Shown here in pieces: positions 1 through 8,671 of a DNA stretch of 64,000 bases. How positions within the stretch are numbered: position 1 is the first letter of the stretch; every line of letters starts with the position of its first letter. Origin of the DNA: Actibacterium naphthalenivorans. GTDB lineage: Bacteria; Pseudomonadota; Alphaproteobacteria; Rhodobacterales; Rhodobacteraceae. The notes under the pieces are model-generated. The model was not told where the DNA came from and searched no databases. It saw only the letters and a list, made by a program, of their open reading frames with translations. The position numbers were made by a program, and so were the translations under genes. The stretch is from assembly GCF_014196965.1 (NCBI RefSeq), contig NZ_JACIEQ010000006.1, positions 1-64,000 on the forward strand, read 5' to 3'.

Positions 1-138
1 CACTCGGCGCTCGGATACCTGTCCCCATCGGAGTTTCTGATGCAAACCACCGCGCCAGCGCTTGAGACTCTTGCGGTCTCCACACTGTCGCTCAACACTC
101 AAACCCAATCGGAAGATTCTGGATCAACCCGGCCCTAA
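1..138 (+). CDS. IS3-family transposase OrfB, C-terminal end (partial, cut by window start)
   Basis: Reading from base 1 gives HSALGYLSPSEFL, the conserved extreme C-terminus of IS3-family OrfB transposases (usual form RRHSALGYLSPxEFE, just after the rve/DDE integrase domain). It is followed by a non-conserved tail of about 30 residues and a TAA stop at 136-138. Only the last 45 residues are in the window, so intactness cannot be judged. OrfB catalyses cut-and-copy transposition through a circular intermediate. With the decayed IS3 copy at 6640-7060 it brackets the lower-GC IclR/ABC/amidohydrolase cassette. No terminal inverted repeat could be assigned with confidence between 139 and 181. Confidence 0.75.
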   Translation, partial: HSALGYLSPSEFLMQTTAPALETLAVSTLSLNTQTQSEDSGSTRP

Positions 139-181
139 TCCCGGGGGAAGCATCCCAGCCAACAAAATTGTCAGTGCAACC

Positions 182-925
182 TTAAATCGATGCCTCGATT
201 TTGGCTGCGCAAGATTTCACCCTGGCGACGAGATCCATGTGCGCGCGCAAGTTCTCGAAACTTGCCTCCCCGGCAACGAAGCTTACTGATCCGACAACAC
301 TTTCGCCCCGGAAGATTGGGGCAGCCAGACCGGCTTGCCCTTTTGAGACTTCGGATACGGTCAGGCAGTATCCATCTCTACGTATTGTGCGCAGGTCTTG
401 TTTGAAAGCCTTCCAGGTTTGCTCTTGGCTCCGCGCGCGGATCTCAGCCTCGTTGTCCAGATAGAGCCTCTTGAGGGTCCGATCCGGCAGATGTGCCAGA
501 ATTACGCGTGATGTGGCGCCGACGAAGAGTGGCATCGCGACACCACGCACGTATCTGGTAGGCTCATGAACTTCGGGCCCGTTCTCCTGGTGGATGCAGA
601 GCACGCAATTGTTGAAGAGGCGCGACAACACAATATCCGAGCGCGGATCAGTGTCCTCGATCAGTTGTCGCATGTGCGGGGCGGCATGTTGGATCAGCGT
701 ATCGTTACGCCGCATCCTGTAGTCGTACTGGATGAAAGCAGGGCCCAAGGCAAACGATCCCGGCCTGACCGAATCCAGGAAGCCGCTTGCGCATAGCTCT
801 TTTATGTAGCGATAAGAGGTGCTTATGGAAATTCCGATTTCGCATGCGACTTCATCCGCAGTCCAGACAGGCCGGTTCTCGGTAAAGAGTTCGATCACCG
901 CAAGTGTCTTGTTTTCAGTCGCCAT
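182..925 (-). CDS. IclR-family transcriptional regulator
   Basis: 247 aa. The N-terminal winged helix (about residues 5-65; EIGISISTSYRYIKEL is the recognition-helix region) is followed by an IclR effector-binding domain (about 80-245), with the usual late SEVSKGQAGLAAPIF segment. The length is normal for the family. It is transcribed away from the ABC/amidohydrolase operon across a 191-bp AT-rich spacer, the classic arrangement of a local regulator that controls its divergent neighbour in response to a pathway metabolite. The start ATG at 925-923 has a GGAG-type ribosome site upstream. The effector is unknown; a substrate or product of the amidohydrolase is the obvious guess. Confidence 0.9.
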   Translation of the reverse strand: MATENKTLAVIELFTENRPVWTADEVACEIGISISTSYRYIKELCASGFLDSVRPGSFALGPAFIQYDYRMRRNDTLIQHAAPHMRQLIEDTDPRSDIVLSRLFNNCVLCIHQENGPEVHEPTRYVRGVAMPLFVGATSRVILAHLPDRTLKRLYLDNEAEIRARSQEQTWKAFKQDLRTIRRDGYCLTVSEVSKGQAGLAAPIFRGESVVGSVSFVAGEASFENLRAHMDLVARVKSCAAKIEASI

Positions 926-998
926 TGGTCAACTCCGTCCATCCTCTGCGTCGCCATAATGCAAAAAAATTCATCTTTGCAAATATCAAAAAATTACA

Positions 999-1011
999 AA
1001 TTTCGCAAATT
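999..1011. promoter_or_regulatory. candidate IclR operator (AATTT-CGC-AAATT palindrome)
   Basis: A perfect 5-bp inverted repeat around CGC lies in the very AT-rich divergent spacer, with a related TTTGCAAAT half about 25 bp to its left. It sits just upstream of the best promoter match for the operon, a natural place for the divergent IclR protein to bind. Assignment is by position and symmetry only. Confidence 0.35.
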
Positions 1012-1024
1012 ATAGGAATTTTGT

Positions 1025-1053
1025 TTGACTCGCGCTGAGCTGATTCCTAGGCT
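1025..1053 (+). promoter_or_regulatory. putative sigma-70 promoter of the ABC/amidohydrolase operon
   Basis: TTGACT at 1025-1030, a 17-bp spacer, then TAGGCT at 1048-1053. This lies 63 bp before the ATG of the substrate-binding protein gene and right after the candidate IclR operator. Confidence 0.4.
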
Positions 1054-1116
1054 TCAGGTAATGAAAGGGCGGCATGAAAGCTGCCCCATCCTTTGATCCT
1101 GACACGGAGGTCTAGA

Positions 1117-2088
1117 ATGAATATATTTCACGACATTGTTGTCCGAACCGTCCGAACTTTACTGCTTTCGGCAACGATCGCTGCCGCGACGATATCAAGC
1201 GTACATGCCGAGACTGTCAGAGTGGCGATGCTTGCCCCGAGTGCGCTGCTTTGGCTGCACGCCATCGCCGAGGAAGAGGGTTTCTACGCCTCCCGGGATC
1301 TGCAGGTCGAGGTATTGCGTGCCCAAAGTAGCCCAGCCTTGTTGCAGGCGGTCTCTTCCAACAGCGTAGAGGCGGGAATTTCGCTGGGCGATCTCGTTAT
1401 CCGCGCAATCGACAAGGGGGCTCCGATCGTCATCACGGGTGCGGTGCTTGAGAAAACCATTCTGCGCATGGTAGCCGTAGAAGGCATCGACAGCCCGGCG
1501 GGGCTCGCTGGAAAGAACGTTACCGCCGGGGCGGTGACGGGTGGCACCGCGAACATGATGCTGTATCAACTGAAACGGGCTGGTGTCGACACGAGCGGCG
1601 TTAAGATGGTTGCGATTCCTAACTCGCGCGACCGGATCGTGGCGCTTGCCAACGGCCAGGTTGACGGGGCCTTGCTCATTGCGCCGTTCGATGCGCTTGC
1701 AACGCGTGAGGGCATGAACCTTTTGGCCGACTTTACAGAGCCTTATCTGCAGACACCGTTGATCATAAACAAGAACTGGGCTGCCGAGCAGCCCAAAGCC
1801 GCCGCCGATCTTACGCAGGCGATGCAGGAAGCGGCGAACTGGATTAATAATCCGGCCAACAAGGACGAAGCGATCCGAATTCTAACCGAATTCACCAAAG
1901 CAGAACCCGAAATTGCAGCGGCATCCTACGAATTTATCGTGGAGCAGCAGAAGGCGATCGGTGTCAACTTTGAAATGCCGGAAGCGTCTTTGCAGAACAT
2001 CGAGAACATCAATGCAGAGCTCGAAGGACGGACGCCCCAGCAACTGAGAATTTCCGATTACTACGACAGCAGTTACCTGGCTGACTAG
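1117..2088 (+). CDS. ABC transporter periplasmic substrate-binding protein (SsuA/TauA/NMT1-like)
   Basis: 323 aa. The start is ATG 1117 with GGAGG at 1106-1110; an in-frame TTG at 1093 has no such site. A signal peptide (hydrophobic core about residues 15-29) ends at VHA just before Glu32. The mature part has the two-lobed fold of the SsuA/TauA/NMT1 class, which captures sulfonates, nitrate, pyrimidine precursors and related small molecules in the periplasm. It is the first gene of an operon with a CobW GTPase, an amidohydrolase, and the permease and ATPase of the same importer. The ligand is probably what the amidohydrolase opens, but sequence does not prove it. Confidence 0.88.
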   Translation: MNIFHDIVVRTVRTLLLSATIAAATISSVHAETVRVAMLAPSALLWLHAIAEEEGFYASRDLQVEVLRAQSSPALLQAVSSNSVEAGISLGDLVIRAIDKGAPIVITGAVLEKTILRMVAVEGIDSPAGLAGKNVTAGAVTGGTANMMLYQLKRAGVDTSGVKMVAIPNSRDRIVALANGQVDGALLIAPFDALATREGMNLLADFTEPYLQTPLIINKNWAAEQPKAAADLTQAMQEAANWINNPANKDEAIRILTEFTKAEPEIAAASYEFIVEQQKAIGVNFEMPEASLQNIENINAELEGRTPQQLRISDYYDSSYLAD

Positions 2089-2161
2089 CCACGGCTCAAG
2101 CAGCGGCGGCTATACAGCGTCGCCGTTGCCCCCTTCACCACAGAAAAACCAGAGAGTGAAC

Positions 2162-3238
2162 ATGGCGATATTGGCAACGCCCACATACCTGCTGACCGGG
2201 TTCCTTGGCAGCGGCAAGACCACACTTCTCAACAATTGGCTGAAGCAACCTGAATTCAGCGATGTGGCGGTCATCGTGAATGAGTTCGGAGCGGTCGGCA
2301 TAGATAATGACCTGATCTCCAAGAGCGACGAAGATACGATCGAACTGACGACCGGTTGTCTCTGCTGTACTGTACGCGGCTCTTTGGTCGAGACGCTGAT
2401 GGCACTTTTTGTGAAACGTCAACAGGGCCAGGTTCGACATTTCAATGCGGTCGTCATCGAGACGACCGGCCTTGCCGATCCAGTGCCAGTCATTCAGGCC
2501 CTGATGACCACGCCGGTTAGCGGCAATTTCCATCTTGCCAAAATCATCACCACGGTCGAAGCCCCGCAGGGCCTCTCAACGATTGACCGCCATGCGGAAG
2601 CTGCAAAGCAGGTTGCCGTCGCCGACGACATCGTCATCACAAAGGGCGATCTGGTTGCGGAGGGTCATGTCAACGTCGCCAATGCACTCAAGACACTCAA
2701 TCCGGGTGCTCCGATCCACAACACCGCGCCGAGCGCCCCGTTGGCGCTGTCGGCGATCCTCGGCTCTGGTTCTCTCGAAACATCGGCGCAGTTCAACGGT
2801 CCGAAATATTGGCAAAATGCAGACGTCGTGAAGCAAGACGACCGTCACCACCATCGCCATGACCTCAACCGGCACAATTCAGAAATCGGCTCGTTCGTTT
2901 TGACTTTCGATGAACCCCTTCGCTGGCAGGAGGTCGCTGCTTGGATGGACGCTCTGGTCATTGCACATGGCGAAGACATCCTGCGGGTCAAGGGAATTCT
3001 GGAGATAGAGAACACGGATCAACCGATTGTTGTGCAATCGGTTCAAAAACTTTTCCATCCGCCATTCGCACTAGAGCAATGGCCGGACGGCACGAGGCAA
3101 AGCCGGGTGGTCTTCATCACCAAAGCCATTTCGGAGTCCTTCGTGCGCGAAGTCTTCGACATCATCCGGTCGGCGCGCAAACCTTCGGCATCCCCTTCTA
3201 TTCTTTCCGAACTCGAACTGACTGGAGCAACGTCATGA
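2162..3238 (+). CDS. CobW/COG0523-family zinc-metallochaperone-type GTPase
   Basis: 358 aa from ATG 2162. Walker A is GFLGSGKTT (about residues 13-21). The family's metal-binding CxCC is Cys66-x-Cys68-Cys69 (GCLCC). An ETTG switch segment, a nucleotide-specificity-type TKGD and a His-rich loop at about 226-238 (RHHHRH) are visible, followed by a CobW C-terminal domain. COG0523 proteins are G3E GTPases, and several deliver metal to client enzymes. Here the stop overlaps the ATG of a metal-dependent amidohydrolase (ATGA, 4 bp), so that enzyme is the likely client. An alternative is a low-zinc response role, but no Zur-type site was noticed upstream. Confidence 0.9.
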   Translation: MAILATPTYLLTGFLGSGKTTLLNNWLKQPEFSDVAVIVNEFGAVGIDNDLISKSDEDTIELTTGCLCCTVRGSLVETLMALFVKRQQGQVRHFNAVVIETTGLADPVPVIQALMTTPVSGNFHLAKIITTVEAPQGLSTIDRHAEAAKQVAVADDIVITKGDLVAEGHVNVANALKTLNPGAPIHNTAPSAPLALSAILGSGSLETSAQFNGPKYWQNADVVKQDDRHHHRHDLNRHNSEIGSFVLTFDEPLRWQEVAAWMDALVIAHGEDILRVKGILEIENTDQPIVVQSVQKLFHPPFALEQWPDGTRQSRVVFITKAISESFVREVFDIIRSARKPSASPSILSELELTGATS

Positions 3239-4641
3239 GCCGCATCGATACAATCATCCGCAACGGCCGCGTTGTGACTTCGGAGGCCATTTCGGAGCAG
3301 TCTGTCGGAATCAACAACGGGCTGATTGCGGGGCTCTACGCATGCGGGGAGGAACCGGACGCGGTTGAAGTCATCGATGCCTCGGGTCTTTGGGTAATAC
3401 CCGGGGTGATCGACATGCATTCGCATCACCGGGAAGGGACAGAGCCGGGTTTTGAATACAAGGATACGATTTACACTTCGACACAGCAGTGCGCAGCAGG
3501 TGGTGTGACCACCAGCGTCGCGATGCCTAACGTAACACCTCCGCCCAACACGCTGGAATTGCTGAGAAAACAATTCGACCTTTATCGAAAGGATTCCGTT
3601 GTTGACTGGAACTTCAATGCGGCGCCAACCGTTGCCGAGGAAATTGCCGGCATGGCAGGCGAAGGTATCGGTGCTTTCAAGATCTTCATGGTCGTCGATA
3701 CCGGGCGAAATTATCCGCACATGCCGGGGATCGGTGTGCACGATCACGGCAAGATCTTCGAGATTATGCAGGCTTGTGCCGCTGTTGACGTTCCGCTCAT
3801 GGTGCATCCCCACGATCAGGCGCTGATGGATGTGATCGAGAAGAAGTTCTGGGATCGCGGCGAACGCGATGCACTGGCGTATGCAAAAGCATATGCGGCC
3901 CATGACGGGCTGATTTGGGAATCCGCAATCGGTACGCTTCTCCGCTTGCAGGAGGCCGCCGGATGCCATCTGCACATCCTCCATACCCAGACCGCAGGCA
4001 GTGTGGACATGATCCGCAAGGCCAAGGCCCGAGGACAGCGTGTGACATGTGAAATTAACCCTTGGGCGCTGTTCCTGGGGTACGACTGGTCGGCAATCCA
4101 GCGGCTCGGCTCCTATGCGCTCAGCTATTGGGTGCCAGACAAGAACCTGCCCGGCCTTTGGGAGGGATTGAACGACGGCACGATCGACATTGTCGCTACC
4201 GACCACGCCCCGCACCTCGCGGAAGAAAAGGAGGTTGGCTGGGAAGACGGCTGGCGCGCGCATACCGGTACGCCTTCAACCCAGTTCTATGTCTCGATGT
4301 TCCTTTCTGCGGCGCAGCAGGGAAAGATATCGTTGGAGCGCGCGGTCGAAGTCCTGTCGACGAAGCCTGCGGAATTGTTCAAGCTTGCGAATAAGGGGAG
4401 AATTGCAACGGGCTATCACGCCGACGTGGTACTGATCGATCCAGAGACTGAATATACCATCAGTAATGACGATGTACTTAGCCTGAGCGGCTGGAGCCCT
4501 TATGACGGGCGGGTGTTCAAGTGCAAACCCGTCCGGACGATCCTTCGCGGACAGACCATCTACAAAGACGGAAAGGTGGTAGGGTCGAAAGGGACCGGCC
4601 TGCAGGCCGTCGCTCGGGCTGAAACCCAATCGGCGGTATGA
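3235..4641 (+). CDS. dihydroorotase-like cyclic amidohydrolase (allantoinase/hydantoinase superfamily)
   Basis: 468 aa; ATG 3235 overlaps the upstream stop. All binuclear metal ligands of the family are present: His62 and His64 (DMHSH), the carbamylated-type Lys149 (FKIFM), the HPH at 191-193, His250 (HTQT) and Asp323 (DHAPH). The motif after HxH resembles the dihydroorotase RE-PGFEYK signature but carries a three-residue GTE insert between RE and PG. It should hydrolyse a cyclic amide or ureide ring in the cytoplasm. The exact substrate (dihydropyrimidine, hydantoin, allantoin or other) is not decidable. No carbamoylase or hydantoinase partner is in the operon, so the ring-opened product is the end point encoded here. 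Confidence 0.85.
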   Translation: MSRIDTIIRNGRVVTSEAISEQSVGINNGLIAGLYACGEEPDAVEVIDASGLWVIPGVIDMHSHHREGTEPGFEYKDTIYTSTQQCAAGGVTTSVAMPNVTPPPNTLELLRKQFDLYRKDSVVDWNFNAAPTVAEEIAGMAGEGIGAFKIFMVVDTGRNYPHMPGIGVHDHGKIFEIMQACAAVDVPLMVHPHDQALMDVIEKKFWDRGERDALAYAKAYAAHDGLIWESAIGTLLRLQEAAGCHLHILHTQTAGSVDMIRKAKARGQRVTCEINPWALFLGYDWSAIQRLGSYALSYWVPDKNLPGLWEGLNDGTIDIVATDHAPHLAEEKEVGWEDGWRAHTGTPSTQFYVSMFLSAAQQGKISLERAVEVLSTKPAELFKLANKGRIATGYHADVVLIDPETEYTISNDDVLSLSGWSPYDGRVFKCKPVRTILRGQTIYKDGKVVGSKGTGLQAVARAETQSAV

Positions 4642-5432
4642 ATATCATGAAGACTATACTGGACTACCTAAGCGGAGAGACGCGAACAGCGGCCTTGTCT
4701 CGCGCAGTGTTCTCGCTCGTTTCTGTGTTGATCATCTGGCAAATCCTCACTGCGACGATCGTGATGAACCGGATGCTGCTTGTGCCACCTGCTGAAGTCT
4801 TGGACGCATTTATTGGCGAAATCCGTAGCGGAGAGATGCGGCGGAACGCGTGGGCAACCTGCCTAGCGGTCGGCGTTTCTTTTCCTCTTTCGGTAATCGT
4901 CGGGGTGTTGATCGGGATGTTCCTGGCGTCCAGTCGCGCGCTTTCGCTGATCGGTGGCCCCATGCTGTCGGCTTTGAACTCGGTGCCGATCATTGCGCTG
5001 GCGCCGCTATTCATAGCGTGGCTGGGTCTTGGCTTTTCATCGAAATTTGTGTTGGTGATGCTGGTCGCGGTTTTCCCTGTCGTTGTCACGACGGAAGCCG
5101 GCCTGCGCGCCACGGACAAGAACCTGCTTGAAACGGCCCGGTCGTTCAACGCGACCCACATTCAGACCTTCACCACAGTCAGCCTGCCTTATGCTCTGCC
5201 ATATATTGTCAGCGGAATCCGGGTGGCGTGGGCGCGGGCGCTTGTGGGCATCGTCGTTGCAGAGTTCTTCGGTTCGTTTGCCGGATTTGGCTATGCGGTG
5301 ATGGCGGCCGGTCAGACCTTCGATACGGCAACGCTGCTGGCATATGTGATCGTGCTCGGCGCAATGGGGTTGATCGGGTCTATGATCTTTCAGTGGCTGG
5401 AAGAGCGCCTGGCGCCCTGGAGAAAAGAATGA
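4638..5432 (+). CDS. ABC transporter permease (SsuC/TauC type)
   Basis: 264 aa; its ATG overlaps the amidohydrolase stop by 4 bp. It is an integral inner-membrane subunit with about six hydrophobic helices. It carries the EAA-type cytoplasmic loop that contacts the ATPase (ETARSFNATHIQTF, about residues 163-176) and the BPD_transp_1 fold. The length is typical for the sulfonate/taurine/pyrimidine-precursor permease class. It works with the binding protein at 1117 and the ATPase at 5429. Translational coupling through the ATGA overlaps implies balanced synthesis of importer and enzyme. Confidence 0.9.
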   Translation: MNIMKTILDYLSGETRTAALSRAVFSLVSVLIIWQILTATIVMNRMLLVPPAEVLDAFIGEIRSGEMRRNAWATCLAVGVSFPLSVIVGVLIGMFLASSRALSLIGGPMLSALNSVPIIALAPLFIAWLGLGFSSKFVLVMLVAVFPVVVTTEAGLRATDKNLLETARSFNATHIQTFTTVSLPYALPYIVSGIRVAWARALVGIVVAEFFGSFAGFGYAVMAAGQTFDTATLLAYVIVLGAMGLIGSMIFQWLEERLAPWRKE

Positions 5433-6217
5433 ACACACATCCCATCCTCGAGATTAATGGCGTTAGCAAGACCTTCGTGCGCCGCGACAAAACCGAAGTG
5501 GCGGCGCTACGTGACATCGACCTGTCGATCCCGAAAGGCGCGTTCGTTTCAATTGTGGGCGCAAGTGGCAGCGGAAAATCAACGCTGCTACGTATCATCG
5601 ACGGGCTGCTCAGCGCAGACACAGGCAAAGTTCGGGTCAATGGGGCAGTTGTAACCAAACCCGGCAAGGACCGAGCCGTCGTTTTTCAGAACGATTCTCT
5701 GTTACCTTGGAAGACGGTCATCCAGAATGTCGCCTACGGGCTGACGTTAAGCGGCATGAAGTGGCGCGAAGCGTCCAAGATCGCCCAGGAATTCATCGAT
5801 CTCGCTGGCCTCAAAGGCTTTGAAACCCATTTTCCGCACCAACTGTCTGGCGGAATGCGCCAGCGCGTCAACGTCGCTCGTGGTCTCGCAGTGGACCCGG
5901 AGATCATTCTTTTGGATGAGCCATTTGCTGCACTGGATTCTCAGACACGTGAGATCATGCAGACCGAGCTTTTGCGGATTTGGCAGCAAAGCGGCAAGAC
6001 GGTCATCCTGATCACGCACCAGATTGACGAGGCCGTGTTTCTGTCGGACGAGGTTGTGGTATTCTCAGCGCGTCCCGGTACCGTCAGGCAGAAGATACCT
6101 ATAGTACTTGCGCGGCCACGCAATCTTGATGTCAAGCGTTCGCCCGAATTCGTGCAATTTGTCGACAAGATATGGAAACTGATCGAAGAGGAAGTGCGGG
6201 CGGCGGCCGCGTCTTGA
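5429..6217 (+). CDS. ABC transporter ATP-binding protein (SsuB/TauB type)
   Basis: 262 aa from ATG 5429 (4-bp overlap with the permease stop; a longer in-frame extension to 5228 lies inside the permease gene and is rejected). It has Walker A GASGSGKST, Q-loop FQNDSLLPW, signature LSGGMRQRV, Walker B IILLDEPFAALD and the switch His in LITHQ. All catalytic elements are intact, so it should energise uptake of the unknown substrate. It is the last gene of the five-gene operon; no strong T-tailed terminator is visible after it, only a short GCCCGGACGGGC hairpin at about 6235. Confidence 0.9.
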   Translation: MNTHPILEINGVSKTFVRRDKTEVAALRDIDLSIPKGAFVSIVGASGSGKSTLLRIIDGLLSADTGKVRVNGAVVTKPGKDRAVVFQNDSLLPWKTVIQNVAYGLTLSGMKWREASKIAQEFIDLAGLKGFETHFPHQLSGGMRQRVNVARGLAVDPEIILLDEPFAALDSQTREIMQTELLRIWQQSGKTVILITHQIDEAVFLSDEVVVFSARPGTVRQKIPIVLARPRNLDVKRSPEFVQFVDKIWKLIEEEVRAAAAS

Positions 6218-6639
6218 GGTTTTGCGTTTGCCTTGCCCGGACGGGCACTTTCAGATGCACTTCCGCGGCCAAGGCGGCAAGGCACACGGCTACGAAAAAG
6301 GTGACCAAATTCGGAAGCAGGTAGGAGGCAGTGATGCCTCTGAAAGATGAAACTTTCTTGATGCGGGAAAGTCGACCTCTTGCCCTGGCAGAGCGGAAAA
6401 ACACTCCCGTTTTCACTACTTCAAAACAAGTTCTGGGAAAGAACTCAGTGCCTAAGGTTCAGCAACTGCGCCTTCCCTAAAAACACGATCGACACGTCTC
6501 TCAGCATGATTGAGATCGCTGCGATTGTCGGAGCCACCTAATCGCCCAAACCAGTGAACAGCCGCCGGGTCAGCGTCGATTGCGGCCAAGACGAGCAAGA
6601 GACCAATCTCGAGCTCTTCAAGCGATGTGATGAAGGAAA
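6218..6639. other. gene-poor stretch between the cassette and the IS3 remnant
   Basis: About 420 bp in which no coding frame has convincing start, length and composition. It follows the ABC operon and leads into a decayed IS3 transposase. It most likely holds insertion-sequence debris and lost genes; nothing was recognised. Confidence 0.5.
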
Positions 6640-7060
6640 GTAGCCCTAGTCACCACGAAGCTGCGGATCTGTGGCAGAGCCACCGTCAGAAAAGCGGTCA
6701 GCCGCTTCTGCGCTCGTCAGATCGTCGACGTCTCGATCCCTGGTGCCCGGGTGACGCGCGTCCTTGACAACCTCGCGCCGCGGTTCGGGTTGCTCTGATC
6801 TCTCATCCTCGACAGTGGTCCTGAGGGGATCAGCCGGGCGCTGTGCGAGGTTCGAGCATTGGACGCCCGATTGCGGTTCATCGAACCGGGAAAACCGGTC
6901 CAGAACGCTTCCTGGGACCCTTCAATGGCAAGTTGCGGGACGAGGGCCTGACGTTGCACTGGTTCCGATTACGGTCCCATGCCGGGGAGGAGATCGGTCG
7001 GTGGCGCCTTCACTGCAACACCAAGCGCTCGCTCGGCGCTTGGCTGCCTGACCCAAAGAA
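6640..7060 (+). pseudogene. decayed IS3-family transposase OrfB (C-terminal half)
   Basis: Broken frames on the plus strand give an OrfB-like series: VTRVLDNLAPRFG, then LILDSGPEGISRAL (the family's LxxDNGPEF with Asn-to-Ser and Phe-to-Gly changes), then RFIEPGKPVQNA, FNGKLRDEGL and HWFRL. An in-frame TGA lies at 6796-6798, and one base is missing near 6918-6920, so the FNGKLRDE part is in another frame. The active-site segment is damaged. The N-terminal half and OrfA are not recognisable. This is an inactive relic, and it forms the right boundary of the lower-GC cassette whose left boundary is another IS3 OrfB end. Confidence 0.7.
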
Positions 7061-7242
7061 GGCCCTGACCTTCCGTCGTCAGACACCTTGTGTTCTCCGC
7101 CCTGTCACTTGCCACTGAAAATAGCCCGGAATCTTCTGCTTCAACGCGGCCATGAGGCAGGGGGAAGGTCAAGTCGAGCAATGGCGCAGAAACAGTCCAC
7201 ATGGCCTCGACGCAGGCGCAAGACGCCTGCCACCTGTCGCGG

Positions 7243-7275
7243 CAAACAGAAACGGCCGCCGGGTTGGGCGGCCGT
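7243..7275 (-). terminator. rho-independent terminator of gltA
   Basis: A 9-bp perfect stem (ACGGCCGCC / GGCGGCCGT, 7252-7260 with 7267-7275) with a 6-nt loop is followed on the minus strand by TTTCTGTTT. It lies 22 bp beyond the gltA stop. Confidence 0.75.
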
Positions 7276-7297
7276 CTGAACTTCGTGCACCGGGGTC

Positions 7298-8593
7298 TTA
7301 CCGGTTTTCGACATCCACGTAATCGCGCGCGGTGGCGCCGGTGTAAAGCTGACGCGGACGGCCGATTTTCATAGTCGGGTCCGAGATCATCTCTTTCCAC
7401 TGGCTGACCCAGCCGACGGTGCGCGACACGGCGAAGATCGGCGTGAACATCGAGGTCGGAAAGCCCATCGCCTCGAGGATGATGCCGGAATAGAAATCCA
7501 CGTTCGGGAACAGTTTCTTGTCCACGAAATACGGATCGTCCAGCGCCTGTTTTTCCAGCTCCTTGGCGACCTGCAGCGTGGGGTTGTTTTCCACACCCAG
7601 CAGATCAAGAACCTCATCGGCGGATTTCTTCATCACCTTGGCGCGCGGGTCGAAGTTCTTGTAGACGCGGTGGCCAAAGCCCATCAGGCGGAACGGGTCG
7701 TTCTTGTCCTTGGCGCGGGCGATGAATTCGGGGATCCGGTCAACGGTGCCGATCTCGCGCAGCATTTCCAGACAGGCCTGGTTGGCGCCGCCATGCGCAG
7801 GCCCCCACAGACAGGCGATGCCCGCCGCGATACAGGCAAACGGGTTGGCGCCCGAAGAAGACGCCAGGCGCACCGTCGAGGTCGAGGCGTTCTGCTCGTG
7901 ATCGGCATGCAGGGTAAAGATCCGGTCCATCGCGCGGCTCAGGATCGGGTCCACCTGGTAATCCTCGGCCGGTACGGCAAAGCACATGCGCAGGAAGTTC
8001 GAGGCATAGTCCAGATCGTTGCGCGGATAGACCATGGGCTGGCCGACCGTGTACTTGTACGCCCAGGCGGCGATCGTCGGCATCTTGGCGATCAGGCGGA
8101 TGGCGGCAACCTCGCGCTGCCAGGGATCGTTCACATCGGTGCTGTCGTGATAGAAGGCCGACATCGCGCCGACCACACCGACCATCACGGCCATCGGGTG
8201 GGCATCGCGGCGGAATCCGCGGAAGAAGTTGCCCATCTGTTCATGCACCATCGTGTGGCGCGTGACGCGGAACTCGAAATCCTCGAGCTGCGCGGCGGTC
8301 GGAAGCTCGCCGTAAAGCAGCAGATAACACACTTCGAGAAAATGGGATTTCTCGGCCAGCTGATCGATCGGGTAGCCCCGGTGCAGCAGCTCGCCCTTGT
8401 CGCCATCGATGAAGGTGATGGTGGATTCGCACGAAGAGGTCGAGGTGAAGCCGGGGTCGTGGGTAAAGACCCCGCCTTGGGCGTACAGCTTTGAAATATC
8501 GATAACATCAGGCCCGGCGGTGGGCGAATACATCGGCAGTTCAATGGTCTTGTCGCCGAAGCTCAGCGTTGCGGTCTTGGTGCTGTCAGGCAT
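7298..8593 (-). CDS. gltA: citrate synthase (type II, hexameric class)
   Basis: 431 aa. The start ATG at 8593-8591 is preceded by AGGGACAGGA; an upstream in-frame extension lacks support. It catalyses oxaloacetate + acetyl-CoA to citrate, the entry step of the TCA cycle. The conserved catalytic regions are visible: [29 protein letters not shown] with the active-site His, and the Asp region near DFYSGI. The N-terminal beta-rich extension typical of Gram-negative type II enzymes is present. It lies downstream of gltX on the same strand with a 78-bp gap and ends at a strong terminator. Confidence 0.97.
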   Translation of the reverse strand: MPDSTKTATLSFGDKTIELPMYSPTAGPDVIDISKLYAQGGVFTHDPGFTSTSSCESTITFIDGDKGELLHRGYPIDQLAEKSHFLEVCYLLLYGELPTAAQLEDFEFRVTRHTMVHEQMGNFFRGFRRDAHPMAVMVGVVGAMSAFYHDSTDVNDPWQREVAAIRLIAKMPTIAAWAYKYTVGQPMVYPRNDLDYASNFLRMCFAVPAEDYQVDPILSRAMDRIFTLHADHEQNASTSTVRLASSSGANPFACIAAGIACLWGPAHGGANQACLEMLREIGTVDRIPEFIARAKDKNDPFRLMGFGHRVYKNFDPRAKVMKKSADEVLDLLGVENNPTLQVAKELEKQALDDPYFVDKKLFPNVDFYSGIILEAMGFPTSMFTPIFAVSRTVGWVSQWKEMISDPTMKIGRPRQLYTGATARDYVDVENR

Positions 8594-8671
8594 TCCTGTC
8601 CCTCTCTGAATAACCGGCACATCCCCTGTACCGGTCAGTGTGGCGTCGCGAAGAGCGGGAAATTCGCCCGC

